In this document: one piece after another, positions 9,976-21,749 of the stretch
How positions within the stretch are numbered: the stretch's first letter is position 1
How the letters are laid out: each line of letters starts with the position of its first letter
Source of the DNA: Diphasiastrum complanatum
Taxonomy: Eukaryota > Streptophyta > Lycopodiopsida > Lycopodiales > Lycopodiaceae
Assembly (NCBI GenBank): GCA_029204225.1
Contig: CM055102.1
Span: 14,508,538-14,572,537, forward strand
Direction of reading: 5' to 3'
Length of the DNA stretch: 64,000 nucleotides
Notes under the pieces: generated by a model
What the model was told of the DNA's origin: nothing
Database searches by the model: none
Seen by the model: the letters and a program-made list of their open reading frames with translations, nothing else
Program-made: the position numbers and the translations under genes

Positions 9976-12597
9976 TGACTGCAACTTGCTCAATCATAGA
10001 AGATATCGATGCTGTTATGACTCTATTCTCGAGTCTTCCTAAGGCCTATGAGAACTGGGTCCTAGCAATTTTGATCCAGGAGAAGATCACCCTTTCAAGA
10101 GTGATTTCATTACTTCAACAAGAGGAGGCCAGAAGATCTACAAACTCCGCACAGGGTCGGATCCTCAAGCTCTATATTCCAAAAATTAGAAGTTCAGATC
10201 CAAAAAGAAGAGCAATATGCAGTCAGGATCGAATTTTGACTCAGAATCAAATTTTGGCTCAGAGTCAAATTCTGGCTCAGGGTCGAATTCGAACACTTCA
10301 TCTTTCCAACCAAAGCAGAAACTATTCCAAATATTGCAAGAGAACTAGATTTGAAATCAAGGACTGCAGAACTTTGAAATTCAACAATGAGAAGAAGAAG
10401 CAGTTCCAACAACAAGCACATAGTGCTTCAACCACCCAGCAGCAAGAGGAAGATGAAGCAGCCTTTATGGCCAAGGTCGGAGAACCACGGGATATCGATT
10501 CCTGGTATCTTGATTCTAGAGCAACTCAACACATGACTCACCATCAAGACTGGTTCAAAGATTATAAATCTTTCATCCACTCTCGAGTTGTGCAACTTGG
10601 AGACAACTCATCACATTCAATCCAGGGTGAAGGAATAGTCAAAATCGAATTTCAGAAAGGTGAAGTCAAGTTGTTGTCCAACATTCTCCACGTTCCAAAT
10701 CTGACCAAGTATCTGCTCTCAGTTAGTAGAATCACTGATTCAGGTCGGAGGGTCGAATTTGATACAATTGACTGCACCATCCTTGACAAATCCCGAAAAG
10801 TTTTAGCTTTTCGGGAGAAGAAGTGACAACCTCTACAAACTCAGCCACTGTTATTCTTCCAACAGTCAAGCTCTTCACACCTCTACTTTCGAATCATCTG
10901 ATATGCTTTGGCATTTTAGATTAGGCCATTTGAATTTCAATAGTATTCAACAAATGTCGACTCAGAGACTAGTACAAGATCTGCCTTCTATAATATAAGC
11001 AAGCCAACTTCTCCATGTGAAAGCTGTATAATCAGCAAGCATGTTAGAAGTCCTTTCATTTCTGACTCAGTCCATACTTCCAAAGGCCTACGAGATCTTG
11101 TACAACGACATATGTGGCTCGATGCAGACTGCTTCCAAAGAGGAAGTTCCTATACGTCCTAACCTTCATCGATGACTTCTCTCGAAGGACTGCAAGCTAA
11201 TTTTTGAAGAATAAATCAAAGGCATTCAAGCTTTTCATGCAGTTCAAGGCGTCTGCAGAAAATCAGACCAAGAGAAAGATCAAAGCTTTACGCACAGATG
11301 GAGAATTTATCTCCACAGAATTTAAGAAGTTTTGCAAGGCCAACGGAATACATCAACAATTCACAACTAGCTACTCACCTCAGTCCAATAGTGTAGTTGA
11401 ACGGAAGAATCGGACACTCATCAAAAGTGCCTTCCGAAGAAATTCTGGGCAGAAGCTATTACTACAGCTGCCTATCTACAAAATCGATCCATCACCAAAG
11501 CCCTGAATGGCAAGACACCTTATGAGGTGTGGACAAGATCGAAACCATCACTCAAGAATATTAGAGTGTTTGGTTGCATTTCTTATGCTCAGATCCCGGA
11601 AGATCTAAGAAAGAAATTGGATGGCAAAAGCACAAAATCGATTTTCATTGGCTACTCCCCAAATCACAAGGCATAAAAGCTCTACAATCTGAAAACAGAA
11701 AAAAAAAAAAAATCACAAGCAGAGATGTCATTTTTGTGGAAGATTGATTTATCAACCACAAGGGAAAAGCTTGAGAAATTTGTAATCCAAGTATCGAAGA
11801 GATTTCAGATCCACGTATCGAAAAAGACTCCAGGATCGAAAATCAGAAAATCGATACAAATTCAGAACATGAGTCAAAACTTCAACCGGTCGAATCACAT
11901 CAAAGGGTCAAAATTTAGCCAAGAAGATCGAATCGACCCAGACAACCTCCATTTGTTTTATGAATGATGCAACGTGCAGGAACCAAATACAGTTTCAGAG
12001 GCGATGTCTACACCCGATGCTGAACAACGGAAAGCAGCAATGGACACAAAATTCGATTCTCTGATAGAGAATCATCCGTGGACAGTCACTGAGATGCCAA
12101 AGGATCGAAATCCGATTCCATGCAAATGGACATTCAAGGCAAAGTATGATGCTGAAGGAAGACTGAATTGATACAAAGCCAGGCTGGTCACCAAAGGATA
12201 TTCCCATATTTCAGATCTGGATTATTCTGAGACCTTCAGCCCAATTGTCAAGCATGCTTCAATCCGTTTTCTACTCTCCTTTGCAGCTGCAGCAGATCTC
12301 GAAGTCCATCAAATGGATGTCCAGACCGCTTTCCTCAACGAGACCATTGAAGATGAAATCTTTGTCACAGCCAGAAGGATACAAACTGAGGGGTAAGCAA
12401 CACCTTGTATGCAAAATTCACAAGGCACTCTATGGGCTGAAACAGTCACCCAGAGCCTGGTTCTAGAAAATAAAACTCAATAGACTCGAATGTCTACTTC
12501 AAGTATGTACCGAATTTTTTCATTATCATCACTCTTTATGTAGATGATACACTATTATTCAGTAACAATCTGAATCTGATGATGGAAACGAAATGCA
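9976..12597 (+). pseudogene. Ty1/copia gag-pol relic (gag, protease, integrase, RT)
   Basis: A frame at 9927-10826 holds a gag tail (LPKAYENWVLAILI), a repetitive linker with the residues QNQILAQSQILAQ, and a protease site reading WYLDSRATQHM where DSGA is usual, so the active-site Gly is lost. Pre-integrase (LWHFRLGHLNF, about 10900) and part of the integrase core (ALRTDGEF, about 11290; VVERKNRT, about 11395) follow in shifted frames. The integrase tail has IRVFGCISYAQIPEDLRKKL (about 11550). RT runs from about 11974 to 12570, with FLNETIEDEIF, LYGLKQSPRAWF and an intact YVDD at 12537-12548. Several stops (12169, 12396, 12467) interrupt it. RNase H and a 3' LTR are absent because the element meets foreign LTR sequence at 12598. 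Confidence 0.85.
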
Positions 12598-12800
12598 TGA
12601 TACTGAATGCAATAAGAAGATAGATTGATTCAATAAGTAACATGTACAAATCAGATGATGAGAGCACAAAACAATTGCAGATAAAAACCGCATATTCTAA
12701 GCTATCTCTGAGTAACTGAAAACTTTGTTTGATGCACTTTTGCTAATATAAGCAGTAAGTGCGAATAGCGATACTCTGAGCTCTAAGCTAAGATAGAAAC
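12598..12800 (-). repeat. LTR fragment (R-U5 side), minus orientation
   Basis: This piece, starting TGATACTG, matches the lower part of the LTR at 13182-13817 for about 200 bases (shared GATAGATTGATT, CAAATCAGATGATGAGAGCAC, GAGCTCTAAGCTAAGATAGAAAC). It adjoins the broken RT of the preceding copia element directly. Confidence 0.6.
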
Positions 12801-13181
12801 TAGCCAATCTATATAAGTATCCATATCTCTTGTCTTGTGCAAGGATCTTATTTGTCCTATCGATAATTCGGCATCGATCAGACTCAAACTCTATCTGATG
12901 ACATAAATTAGTGATTCTACTTACTGATAATAGATTTGTAGAGAGTTAGATAGATACAAAACATTTGATAGTAGTTTGAATTGATCATGCTGAACTTTCA
13001 CGCCTATTAATATTGAATAAATCATAGTGACAAAAGTCATGTTTAATCTTTTAACAACCAACTTTGAAATCGTTAGCACTGAAGTGATTTCATAACCAAA
13101 CAATGAAGTATTGAATAAATCAGACAGAATAATAAGAGATTTATTAGTTACAAATAATCACATAGAAACATACATTCTGAC

Positions 13182-13817
13182 ATGATACTGATAATGAACG
13201 CAATAAAAAGATAGATTGATTTAATAAGTAGCATGTACAAATCAGATGATGAGAGCACAAAACAATTGCGGATAGACACCGCGTACTCTAAGCTATTCCT
13301 GAGTAACTGAAAACTCTGTCTGATGCACTTTCGTTGAGAAGCAGCAGTAAGCGCGAATAGCAACAGTCTGAGCTCTAAGCTAAGATAGAAACTAAGCTAG
13401 AGAGACTTAAGAAGTGTTTGATGATCAACTATTTATACTAAGCAATTAACGCATATCCAGTAGGACAGCTATTAGGTCACAGATCGCAATAGCCAGTTGG
13501 CCATAAAGCGCTGGCATCCATCCAGTTAGAACTTCTTGGAAATTTACTTGCAAAGCAGTTAGGGCAAGTCTTTAGCTTCAATTCAAGTGGAACAATAATT
13601 GTCTCTCGTCGACGTGGTTGACTTCTTCGACTTTCGTCGTCATCATCAATAAGTCGGATGATGTTCGATATGTCGGAGCCACCTGTTGAGCGATTCCCGA
13701 GTATTTCTGCAGACTGTGTAGAAACACGAACAAAACTGCAGAACTAGATAATAATGTTGACGAAGATTAAAGATCAATTATTCGGCTGAATCACTCCGAT
13801 AGTGGAATAATCCAACA
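13182..13817 (-). repeat. LTR, minus orientation, about 636 bp
   Basis: Read on the minus strand the LTR begins TGTTGGATTATTCCACT at 13817, right after a purine-rich tract CTTGAGGGCGAGTG (13818-13831), as at a 3' LTR. A TATA-box-like TATAAATAG lies at about 13427-13435, and the end at 13182 reads CA on that strand. The element body should lie above 13832, but no coding remnant was recognised there. Confidence 0.55.
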
Positions 13818-13831
13818 CACTCGCCCTCAAG

Positions 13832-15409
13832 CCACTAACTATTTGAGCCAACCCAAAGGGCCAACAAGCCCAATGTTTCGTTCATAAGAAATCTACCCCC
13901 AATGGCAAAGAGAAGAAACAAGTTTCTTCATCTAGTTCAGATATTGAATCAAATATAGATTCGAACTTAGCACGAATCATTCTTTGAGTATATCCCAAGC
14001 CATGAACTCGAAGAGAGCTAAGTGCATGGTTAGCACGGTACCACGATGGGCAATACACATGAAGTGTATTCAATTCGTAAATGAATTCAACATCAAATAC
14101 CCTTGTTAGCTCTTCCTAGATCAGTCAAGAGTAGTGTAAGTTTGATCGATAGGGTCTGCTAATCACAAGTTTGGCCTCTAATATAGGTGTTTGTATGCAC
14201 CACTACATCTGGCAACATGTCTTTCAACCCCTATAGCTCTAGGTGAAAAAGTCTCAATATTGCGACAGTAATGCTTTCAAATCTTCATGTTCATAACCTA
14301 CCACACCTTCCTCGGTTTTCTCCTAGTCTCTTTGGTAGATCTCCCAAGTCCTTCCTAGGCATTTGCCTAGATGGGATTGTCATCGTTGTTGGCTTGGCTA
14401 AGATAGATTTTTTGTTGGGGTGACACTTCCAATCAAAAGATGGCTTCATTTTTGCAACACTTCCACTTTAATGGTTCCTCAACAAGTGTCTTGGTCTCCG
14501 TGGCGGCATGATCATTAGGTTCAGTTTCTAAAGCTAAATCCAACTTTGGTCATTTGGGTGCATGATGTTAGATACAAGTGGTGACTAATATCTCTAAAGA
14601 TAAAGATAGGATAGGGCTTTATCATCTATATACTCTCGACCTTCCTCAAGGGATGGCACTTGATTGACTTCAATAGTTCCAAGACCATTGATTTAGTAAT
14701 TGGTTTTTGAGATAACCAGTGAAGTTCCATCATATAGAGCACAAGAGCCATTAGAGGAACTCTTGACTCCAAAAAGATTCTTTGTAAAAATACTTTTTTT
14801 TTACTTTTCAACTAGTGTTACGTAACGTGGCACAAACCCCATACTCTAGTTGCTAGTTGGGCAAGTCTAGAACTATCCAAAACTAAGGTGAATACACTAA
14901 TATGCACAAATTCCCATAATGTGAACATAGAATGTAGTTGCCCACAATTAAACTTAGGCAGCATTGAGCATTTCTCTTTCTACAAACTCTTTCCTAGTTG
15001 GCACTCCTTATAGGGTCTTCTTTGGATAAAAACTCCTCTAATTTCTAGGAGACGATCATCAAGATCAATACCACCACTACGGAGAGTGTCATTGAGAACC
15101 TCATCCTCATTAGCATTGTCCGATTGCAATGATGATTCCTCACCTCAATGATTTATCTTTAAATTCGGGCAATTGATCATTGCCTTCCATTCAATCTATG
15201 GTCTCGGTTTGTGTATTATCCTTTGCAATCACTCATCTCCAATGTCTCAAAGATCTGATGATTCGGTAACTTCTTTTCAGTTCGCTCAGTGGTAACCAAA
15301 CTAGTTGTCATCCCTACATTGATCCGCTGGAACAAGCACTCATCATGCCAGTCTAACTAAGCTCTAAGCTCTTGAACATCCAGTAGCCTAATTATACTGT
15401 CAAGAGAGG
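13832..15409. other. Non-coding stretch, possibly minus-strand retroelement remnant
   Basis: No protein motif was recognised. Pieces at about 14600-14650 (ATATACTCTCGACCTTCCTCAAG) and 15235-15335 (caatgtctcaaagatctga, ttgatccgctgg) resemble 58635-58665 and 58940-59025 in the same order. The latter flank a gypsy protease on the minus strand, so this stretch may contain a more decayed copy of that family. Confidence 0.35.
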
Positions 15410-15774
15410 GTAACTATGCGACATAGTTGCACAGAAATGCACTTCTGGGCAAAAAAATTTCTAGAAAAGCAAATCGTTGAGAGAAGAAAAACAGATATTA
15501 AGAAATTTGAATCCCTTGACAGAATCAAACACGGATTGATGCACATAAACTGGACCACATTGTATCCAAAACATTCGGCAACCTACGTAAATGCACTGCC
15601 CTTAATTAATGCTTTGATTTGATACCCGTATTGCCCACAAAAACCAAAAAAAAAAAACGTTTATGAAAAATGCTGCCCTAAATCAGAAACTTGTTTCAGA
15701 AACGCATTTCTGACGTGTTTCTGGACGCGTTTCTAGAAACATGGTGCAACTATGCTCTGCGAGTTCATAGTTAC
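15410..15774. repeat. Fold-back or inverted-repeat element, about 365 bp
   Basis: The left end reads GTAACTATG-CGA-CATAGTTGCAC. The reverse complement of the right end reads GTAACTATG, an 11-base spacer, then CATAGTTGCAC. Each end is therefore itself an inverted repeat of AACTATG/CATAGTT, and the two ends are inverted to each other. Inside the right arm, three short units (ACGCATTTCTG, ACGTGTTTCTGG, ACGCGTTTCTAG) are in tandem. This fits a non-autonomous DNA transposon with sub-terminal repeats. No clear target duplication is visible. Confidence 0.5.
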
Positions 15775-16627
15775 GGAAAATAATACGCCAAACAATTAAC
15801 ATGTCATCGACATATGATATTCGATTATTGACGGGTCCCACGTGACCAAAGTTACGGTCTCAGCCTATAAGATGCCTGCAACTTACAGCATTCCGAACCT
15901 TGCTTCTTGATGTTATATCAACCTAAATGATAGCCAGCATTGGGGACTACATTGAGTGCCTACCATTTCATCCCGAAGTCCAAATTCCAGTGAAGCTCTA
16001 GCCCAATACTTTTGCGAAGGTACCTCCAAACACCAAGTACAAGCATAAACATGCATTACATTTTCACATAAACATCATCTAGGACCCAATTCTGGAGTAA
16101 TAGCTTTGAAGACCTACCATCATTTGACATCATCCAATTTTTAAAACTTGAGACAACATGATCAAATAAGAAATCAAGAAATAAAGAATCATTGGTACAA
16201 GCAAAAACTTTGATAATCCCAAGACAGCATTTTGGAAAATGCATTGATCCATTCACAAAGCTAATCGAGATGCATCACGTTGTGACTGACTTTTCAATCC
16301 TCTTTTCACACTTTAAGGACTACCAAATAAACGTAGGATCTTATGATGAAGTTATAAACTCTTGACTGCTGTATCAGCTGCAAAAGCTGCTAGCTTGATT
16401 CAGTATTACAAAATCCTTTCAGAACTGGGATACAGCTTCCCTTTTTTCTTCCACATCTCAGTTTCTCAACAGGATTACTGTAGCCTAAGTTATTGTACTA
16501 CATATAGAGTTGATGTACCCTGAGAAATCGGAATTGACTCACATCCTAAGGGTCATATTTGGCTTTCAAAACAAATTTGCTGCATTTCTTGATTGTGGCA
16601 AAATCAGCACGATTATTGTTCCTTATA
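15775..16627. other. Region downstream of PHR2, nothing else recognised
   Basis: The part next to 16627 should be the PHR2 3' untranslated region on the minus strand. I could not fix a polyadenylation site, and no other gene or repeat was recognised. Confidence 0.4.
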
Positions 16628-17233
16628 TTAGCACCCACTACCAGCATAGCTTTGAACTGGGGATGTAGCGACCTGATCTTTTCTGCATGACCCATACTTT
16701 TTGGTGATAAACCTGAAACACCCAAACAAAACAGTCAGAACAGATTCAGGTTAAGAGAATGAAAACCAGGAGTTTCAAAAAGCACATCTACTGGAAATTA
16801 CCTGAAAAAATCTCTCCAGAGTAGCTCAAAAACAAGCCAATTCAATCCTCCATCTTCATGAGCAGATCCGGATCCTTTCACAGCTGAGACTGCTATCATT
16901 CTGCCACACAAAAATTTCTCAATTCAATGTTCAGCATTTCTATCTTGATACACAAATCAGATTCCATATTATTGACAATTTGGACTTTCAGTAGTGGGCC
17001 CACCTGCTACCATTTCTTTTCAAATCCTCGAACATCCGACGGGGTGAAAGGCAACCCATGGCCAGCCATGGAGAAATTTTGCAGGAAAAATTGGCACCGT
17101 AAAGACTATGGCTAGGAGGATTGCCATCTTTTTGCCTCTGCTCGACAGGAATTTCAAGTGCAAAAGTTTTTAGTCTCCTCAATGCCTCTGCTTCACCACC
17201 AACAAGCGATCTGCCTCCAGTGCTGCTTTCCTC
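16628..17233 (-). CDS. PHR2: PHR2 exons 2-4 (FAD-domain start and C-terminus)
   Basis: Exon 2 starts at 17233 after the acceptor TTATTAAAG and reads [20 protein letters not shown]... to LKRNGS. Exon 3 (16900-16802) completes the split Arg codon and reads [11 protein letters not shown]... to LLWRDFF. Exon 4 (16712-16628) reads [20 protein letters not shown] and ends YAGSGC-stop. Introns 2 and 3 are short (103 and 89 bases), unlike intron 1. The exon 2 acceptor is chosen by phase and similarity; an alternative AG lies 11 bases further in but would shift the frame. Confidence 0.88.
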
Positions 17234-18197
17234 CTTTAATAACAATCCAATGCAAATATGCATTCTACAACATGTTAGGAATTGGATATAGGTTGATATG
17301 AATTGTACAAACTGTAACTGCAATTCCCAAGGCAAACGTCCAGCTACAATCAAGTGGCACGTCAATTTGAATTTTCATCAAACATGTACGCTTTTATTTC
17401 TTTTTTTTAAAGACATTTTTTTTCCATTTGTTTTATTTTTCTACATTTTCAAATCCTGCCGTACATCCTCAATTCAGATTAGAAAACAAAATCAAGTTGA
17501 ACTGACTCAGGGTTGAATCAATTTGGAACTATGAAAAGGATCAAAAGAAGTAAAAGCTCGAATTTTGATATATCAAAAAAGGATTCAAATGGTAACCTAC
17601 ATATGGTAGCTTTGTGGCAATCCGATATAGCTTTTAGATCCCTTTTGCACATGTACGCCAAGTCGTAATTTGCAGAAATTAAATAGAAGCTATCCATGGA
17701 CCTCTTTAATACTCCTTTGCAAAATAGCCCAAAAACCTTAGGAAAGCTTTCCTTTAATATGAGTCAATTTTCACCCATACCTTAACTCTTTAAACGCAAA
17801 TAAACTCTGGTTGTCAACAGATGTCCACTAGATAGAGCCAAAACACTTAAAACTACATCCAAAATTGATCTAAGCAAGTTCTTCTATGAAGTGATTATGG
17901 AAGAGAGACTTCAAAGCATGTTCTAGCCTGCTAATCTGATCATATCCAACAATGCAGCAAGATGAGTCACTTTATGGTTGCAAGCTTATAGCACTCTTTT
18001 GGTCTCGTCATTTGAAACACTTCCACAACAATCGAACTTCAATCCTTTTCACTCAAACACAACGTTAAGCCTAAGAAGCCAAGCTGAAAGACTTTTGCAA
18101 ACGTCAACATTAGATCACAAAGAGAAGGTAACTCTAACAAGCCAAGCTTTGTTGCAAGCTGCTTGTATCTCTGCTTGCATTTCACATTAGCCACACA

Positions 18198-18264
<67 letters not shown>

Positions 18265-21200
18265 CAAACACACTTTTGGCCTTGCACATCCTGGATGACA
18301 TCCAAAAAATGTGCAATTCCAAGATGTGGAAGGAATATTAGGATGTGCTAAAAAAGGAGTTCCTAAAAGTGTTAGTACACCATTTACCTGAGTTAACTTG
18401 TTAAAATCAAAATTTCATAAAGCTATCCAGGAGAAAGCTATGAAGGAGAGATGGCGGTATATGCCAAGACTCAAGGAGACAAAATGAAGTAGGAATATAA
18501 GAGGAAAACAAAAAGGAATCTAGACAAGAAAGAAGGGAGCATGAGGAAAATGGAAGAAAGAAGTGACATGAAGAATGGAGACGGGAGAAAGGTCATATAA
18601 GAAGGATGGAAAAGGAAATGTAATGCAATAGGTGAAAGATGATGTGATGGGACTACTCTAGTTTTGAGCTAGTTGGTAACGTTGAGGACGCAGGTGGAGT
18701 TTACAAAAGTGAAGTTGCATCCTAACTCCTATTCAGGATAACATCATGATGCCCAGGTGTGATTATAGAGGGACATGTTGGAAGCATACCAGGAGCTAGT
18801 TAATGTTCACTCCGAAGGATATTATCCAGATTATTGTTAGCAATTAATGTTTATTTGGTACCCCTTAGTGTGAGGTTGGCCATGCCTGTGCTATTATAGG
18901 GGCCATTACTATTTTTTATTGCTTATGCATGTAGGTGGGCGCACTACTACTATGACTTGTTTTTCACATAGATTAGACAAACTATTTTGTTCTTTTGCTA
19001 TTTGCTTTAGGCTTTTAGCTTTTCACATAGATTAGAGAAACTATATATGTAGGTTGGCACCCCACCAGAATTATTTTCCAGTGTGTTAGAGCTTTGCTCA
19101 ATTCTTCTATAACCTGAATTCTCTTGAATCTCTATGCTTGGTTTATGTGAGTGCTAGTAGGACTAGTAACCCCATCTAGAATTTGTATGACAAATTCTGA
19201 CATGGTATCAAAGCAGGCTTTGTGACCGTCGAGCCGTCAAGGTCCAAAACTTAGTCTTAGTATCCATTGTGCTTAATAGTCTACCTTTGGCTTATCAGAA
19301 CTTTGTAATGATGCTATTGTTACGAGAAATGAGGCATTCTTTCGATGAACTGAATGCCATATTACTACAGAAAAAAATGAGACGACAAAATATTGTCAAC
19401 AAGGACGATTTCAAAGAACAGACATTCATGGCAAAGAAGCAAGAGCAAAGTTCCAAGAAGGGTGGCAAAGGGAAGAAGAAGAAGAAGAAGAAGCAAGATG
19501 TGGAGGAGAATCAATTATATCGATCAAAAGATGGAAAGAAAGTAGTTCAAAAGGGAAACTTCTTTATTTGCGGCAAATCGAGGCATTATGCAAAGGAATG
19601 TTGGCACAACAAGTTCAAGAAAAAGCAGGATGGGAATTTTGCTGAAGAAGAAGAAGCATCTAATGCAAAATTGAGTGCTTTGGATCTTGAAGACTATGAG
19701 TTGTTTTCGGCATCGACATCTTCTGGTGGTGGCTTCTCAAAGGAAGAAGACTATTGGTTTATTGATTCAGGAGCTTCGAAGCATATGACACCTAGGCGGG
19801 AGTGGCTATCTAATTTTCAAAAATTAGATGATGGATCAAATGTGAAGTTGGGAGCCAACTACGCATATGATATAAAGGGAGTTGGTAAAGTACAAGTTCA
19901 ACTACCTTCAGGGAAGATTGGAGACATAAAGGACGTGCTTTATGTACCAGGAATCAAGAAAAACTTACTCTCAGTATCAGCAATTGCAAAGCAACACATG
20001 GTGGTGCAGTTTGATGAAGAGTGGTGTCTCATCAAGAGGAAAGACGATGAAGTAGTAGCTGAAGGCATACTTGTAGGAAGATTGTACAAACTTCAGGCTC
20101 AGGTTGTGGATCATCATGCAAGTGTTGTGGATATTGGATCAGTGAGTAAGTTATGGCACGAAAGGTTTGGACATTTGAATTACAAAAGTCTACAAGTCTT
20201 GAGGAAATACGACATGGTTACAGGTTTACCTCAAGTTGTTTCTGATCTGAACTTCTTGAAAAGTTCAATATGTCAGAGTGCAAGTCTATTTCTACACCAT
20301 ATGGTAGTGGATGTAAGCTTACTAAAGTTGAGGAGGATCAAGATGTAGATGAGACATTATATAGAAAGCTTGTTGTAAGCTTAATCTAACTACTACGAGA
20401 CCATAAATTGCTTATGTTGTGAGTATGGTTAGCCAATTTATAGCTAAGCCTAAGCAAATTTAGTGGAGAGCTGCTAAGCGGATACTCAGATATATCCAAG
20501 GTACATTGAGCTTTGGTATTTTCTAAGGGAGACAAGATGATTTGAAGTTACAGGGATATGTGGATGTTGGCTGGTGATGCGGAAGACCGAAGATCTACTA
20601 CAAGTTATGTTTTTAGTCTTGGTTCTGGTGCTACCTCTTGGAGTTCAAAGAAGCAGCATACTATTGAATTATCATCCATAGAGGCAAAATACCGAGCTAC
20701 TACGAGTGCGGCAAGTGAAGCAATATGGTTATGAAGGATTCTACATGATCTACATAGGGTACAAAATTCACCTATGGTAGTTTAGTGTGACAATCAGAGT
20801 TGTATTAAATTGGCAAAAAATCCAGTTTTTCACAGTAAGAAAAGCACATTGAAGTACAACACTTTTTCATCAGAGAGAAGATTCAAAGTGGTGAAGTGGA
20901 GCTTATCTATTGTCCTACAGATGAGCAAGTTGCAGATATCTTTACCAAGGAACTTGGCAAAGAAAAATTTCAAAAGTTTAGAGAACTTCTAGAGACTAGG
21001 AGTAATATATAACAAAGTAAACATTAAGGGGGAGTGTTCGAAATTGACGTTTATTTGGTACCCCTTAGTGTGAGTTTGGCCATGCCTGTGTGCTATTATA
21101 GGGGCCATTACTATTTATAATAAATTCGTTTTTTATTGCTTATGCATGTAGGTGGGCGCACTACTACTAGATTAAGACTTGTTTTATTACTTGGGTCTTT

Positions 21201-21672
21201 ACCCAATATAGGTAATAATTTTAGCAACTAGTTTTTGTTCTTTTGCTATTTGCTTTAGGCTTTTAGCTTTTCACATAGATTAGAGAAACTACATATGTAG
21301 CAAGGTTACACCCCGATTCGAACCGATTCTTTCCGGTTCGAACCGGCAGGCCAGGTTCGAATCGGAAAACGGTTCAAACCGGAAAAAAAAAATTTCAAAA
21401 CGTTTTTTTTTGCAAGAATCCAGAAGTTACTGCTAAAGATAATTTTTCAGGTTCCATCCAAGAGGGCTCCAAATCTTTGGATTTCATCCAACAGGGATCC
21501 ATATTTCAGATTCCATGCATTATATTCAGGGCATCAAAATTATGACCAATGAAATTGCCAAAATAAATCCGGACTAAATCACCTATCAAGAGGGAGGTGG
21601 CTGAGGATCAAGACAATCTTGATCTTGAGGAGGAGAGGGACACAAGACAGATGTAATGATGGCCCAGGTTTC

Positions 21673-21749
<77 letters not shown>

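Larger units (their letters stand above)
18835..21300 (+). mobile_element. Ty1/copia element in PHR2 intron 1, non-autonomous
   Basis: A 5' LTR (18835-19201) and a partial 3' LTR (21035-21300) flank about 1.8 kb of interior. A primer site TGGTATCAAAGC at 19203 resembles the usual initiator-tRNA-Met site. A purine tract AAGGGGGAG precedes the 3' LTR. The interior codes for gag, protease and RNase H only: the integrase core and nearly all RT are gone. Compared with the 3' LTR, the 5' LTR has lost two short blocks, so the copy is old. The 3' LTR stops at 21300, where a palindromic patch begins; no target duplication is left. It lies antisense to PHR2. Confidence 0.88.

Noticed and set aside
18039-18351. 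Arg-Glu and Ser-Leu repeat proteins across (GA)n tracts (also at 21586-21783, 31993-32271 and 36220-36444)
   Set aside because: They are translations of dinucleotide repeats without any other protein signal.
21315-21380. tRNA gene or SINE suggested by GGTTCGAATC strings
   Set aside because: No A box, no cloverleaf and no terminator in the right place; the strings are palindromic.
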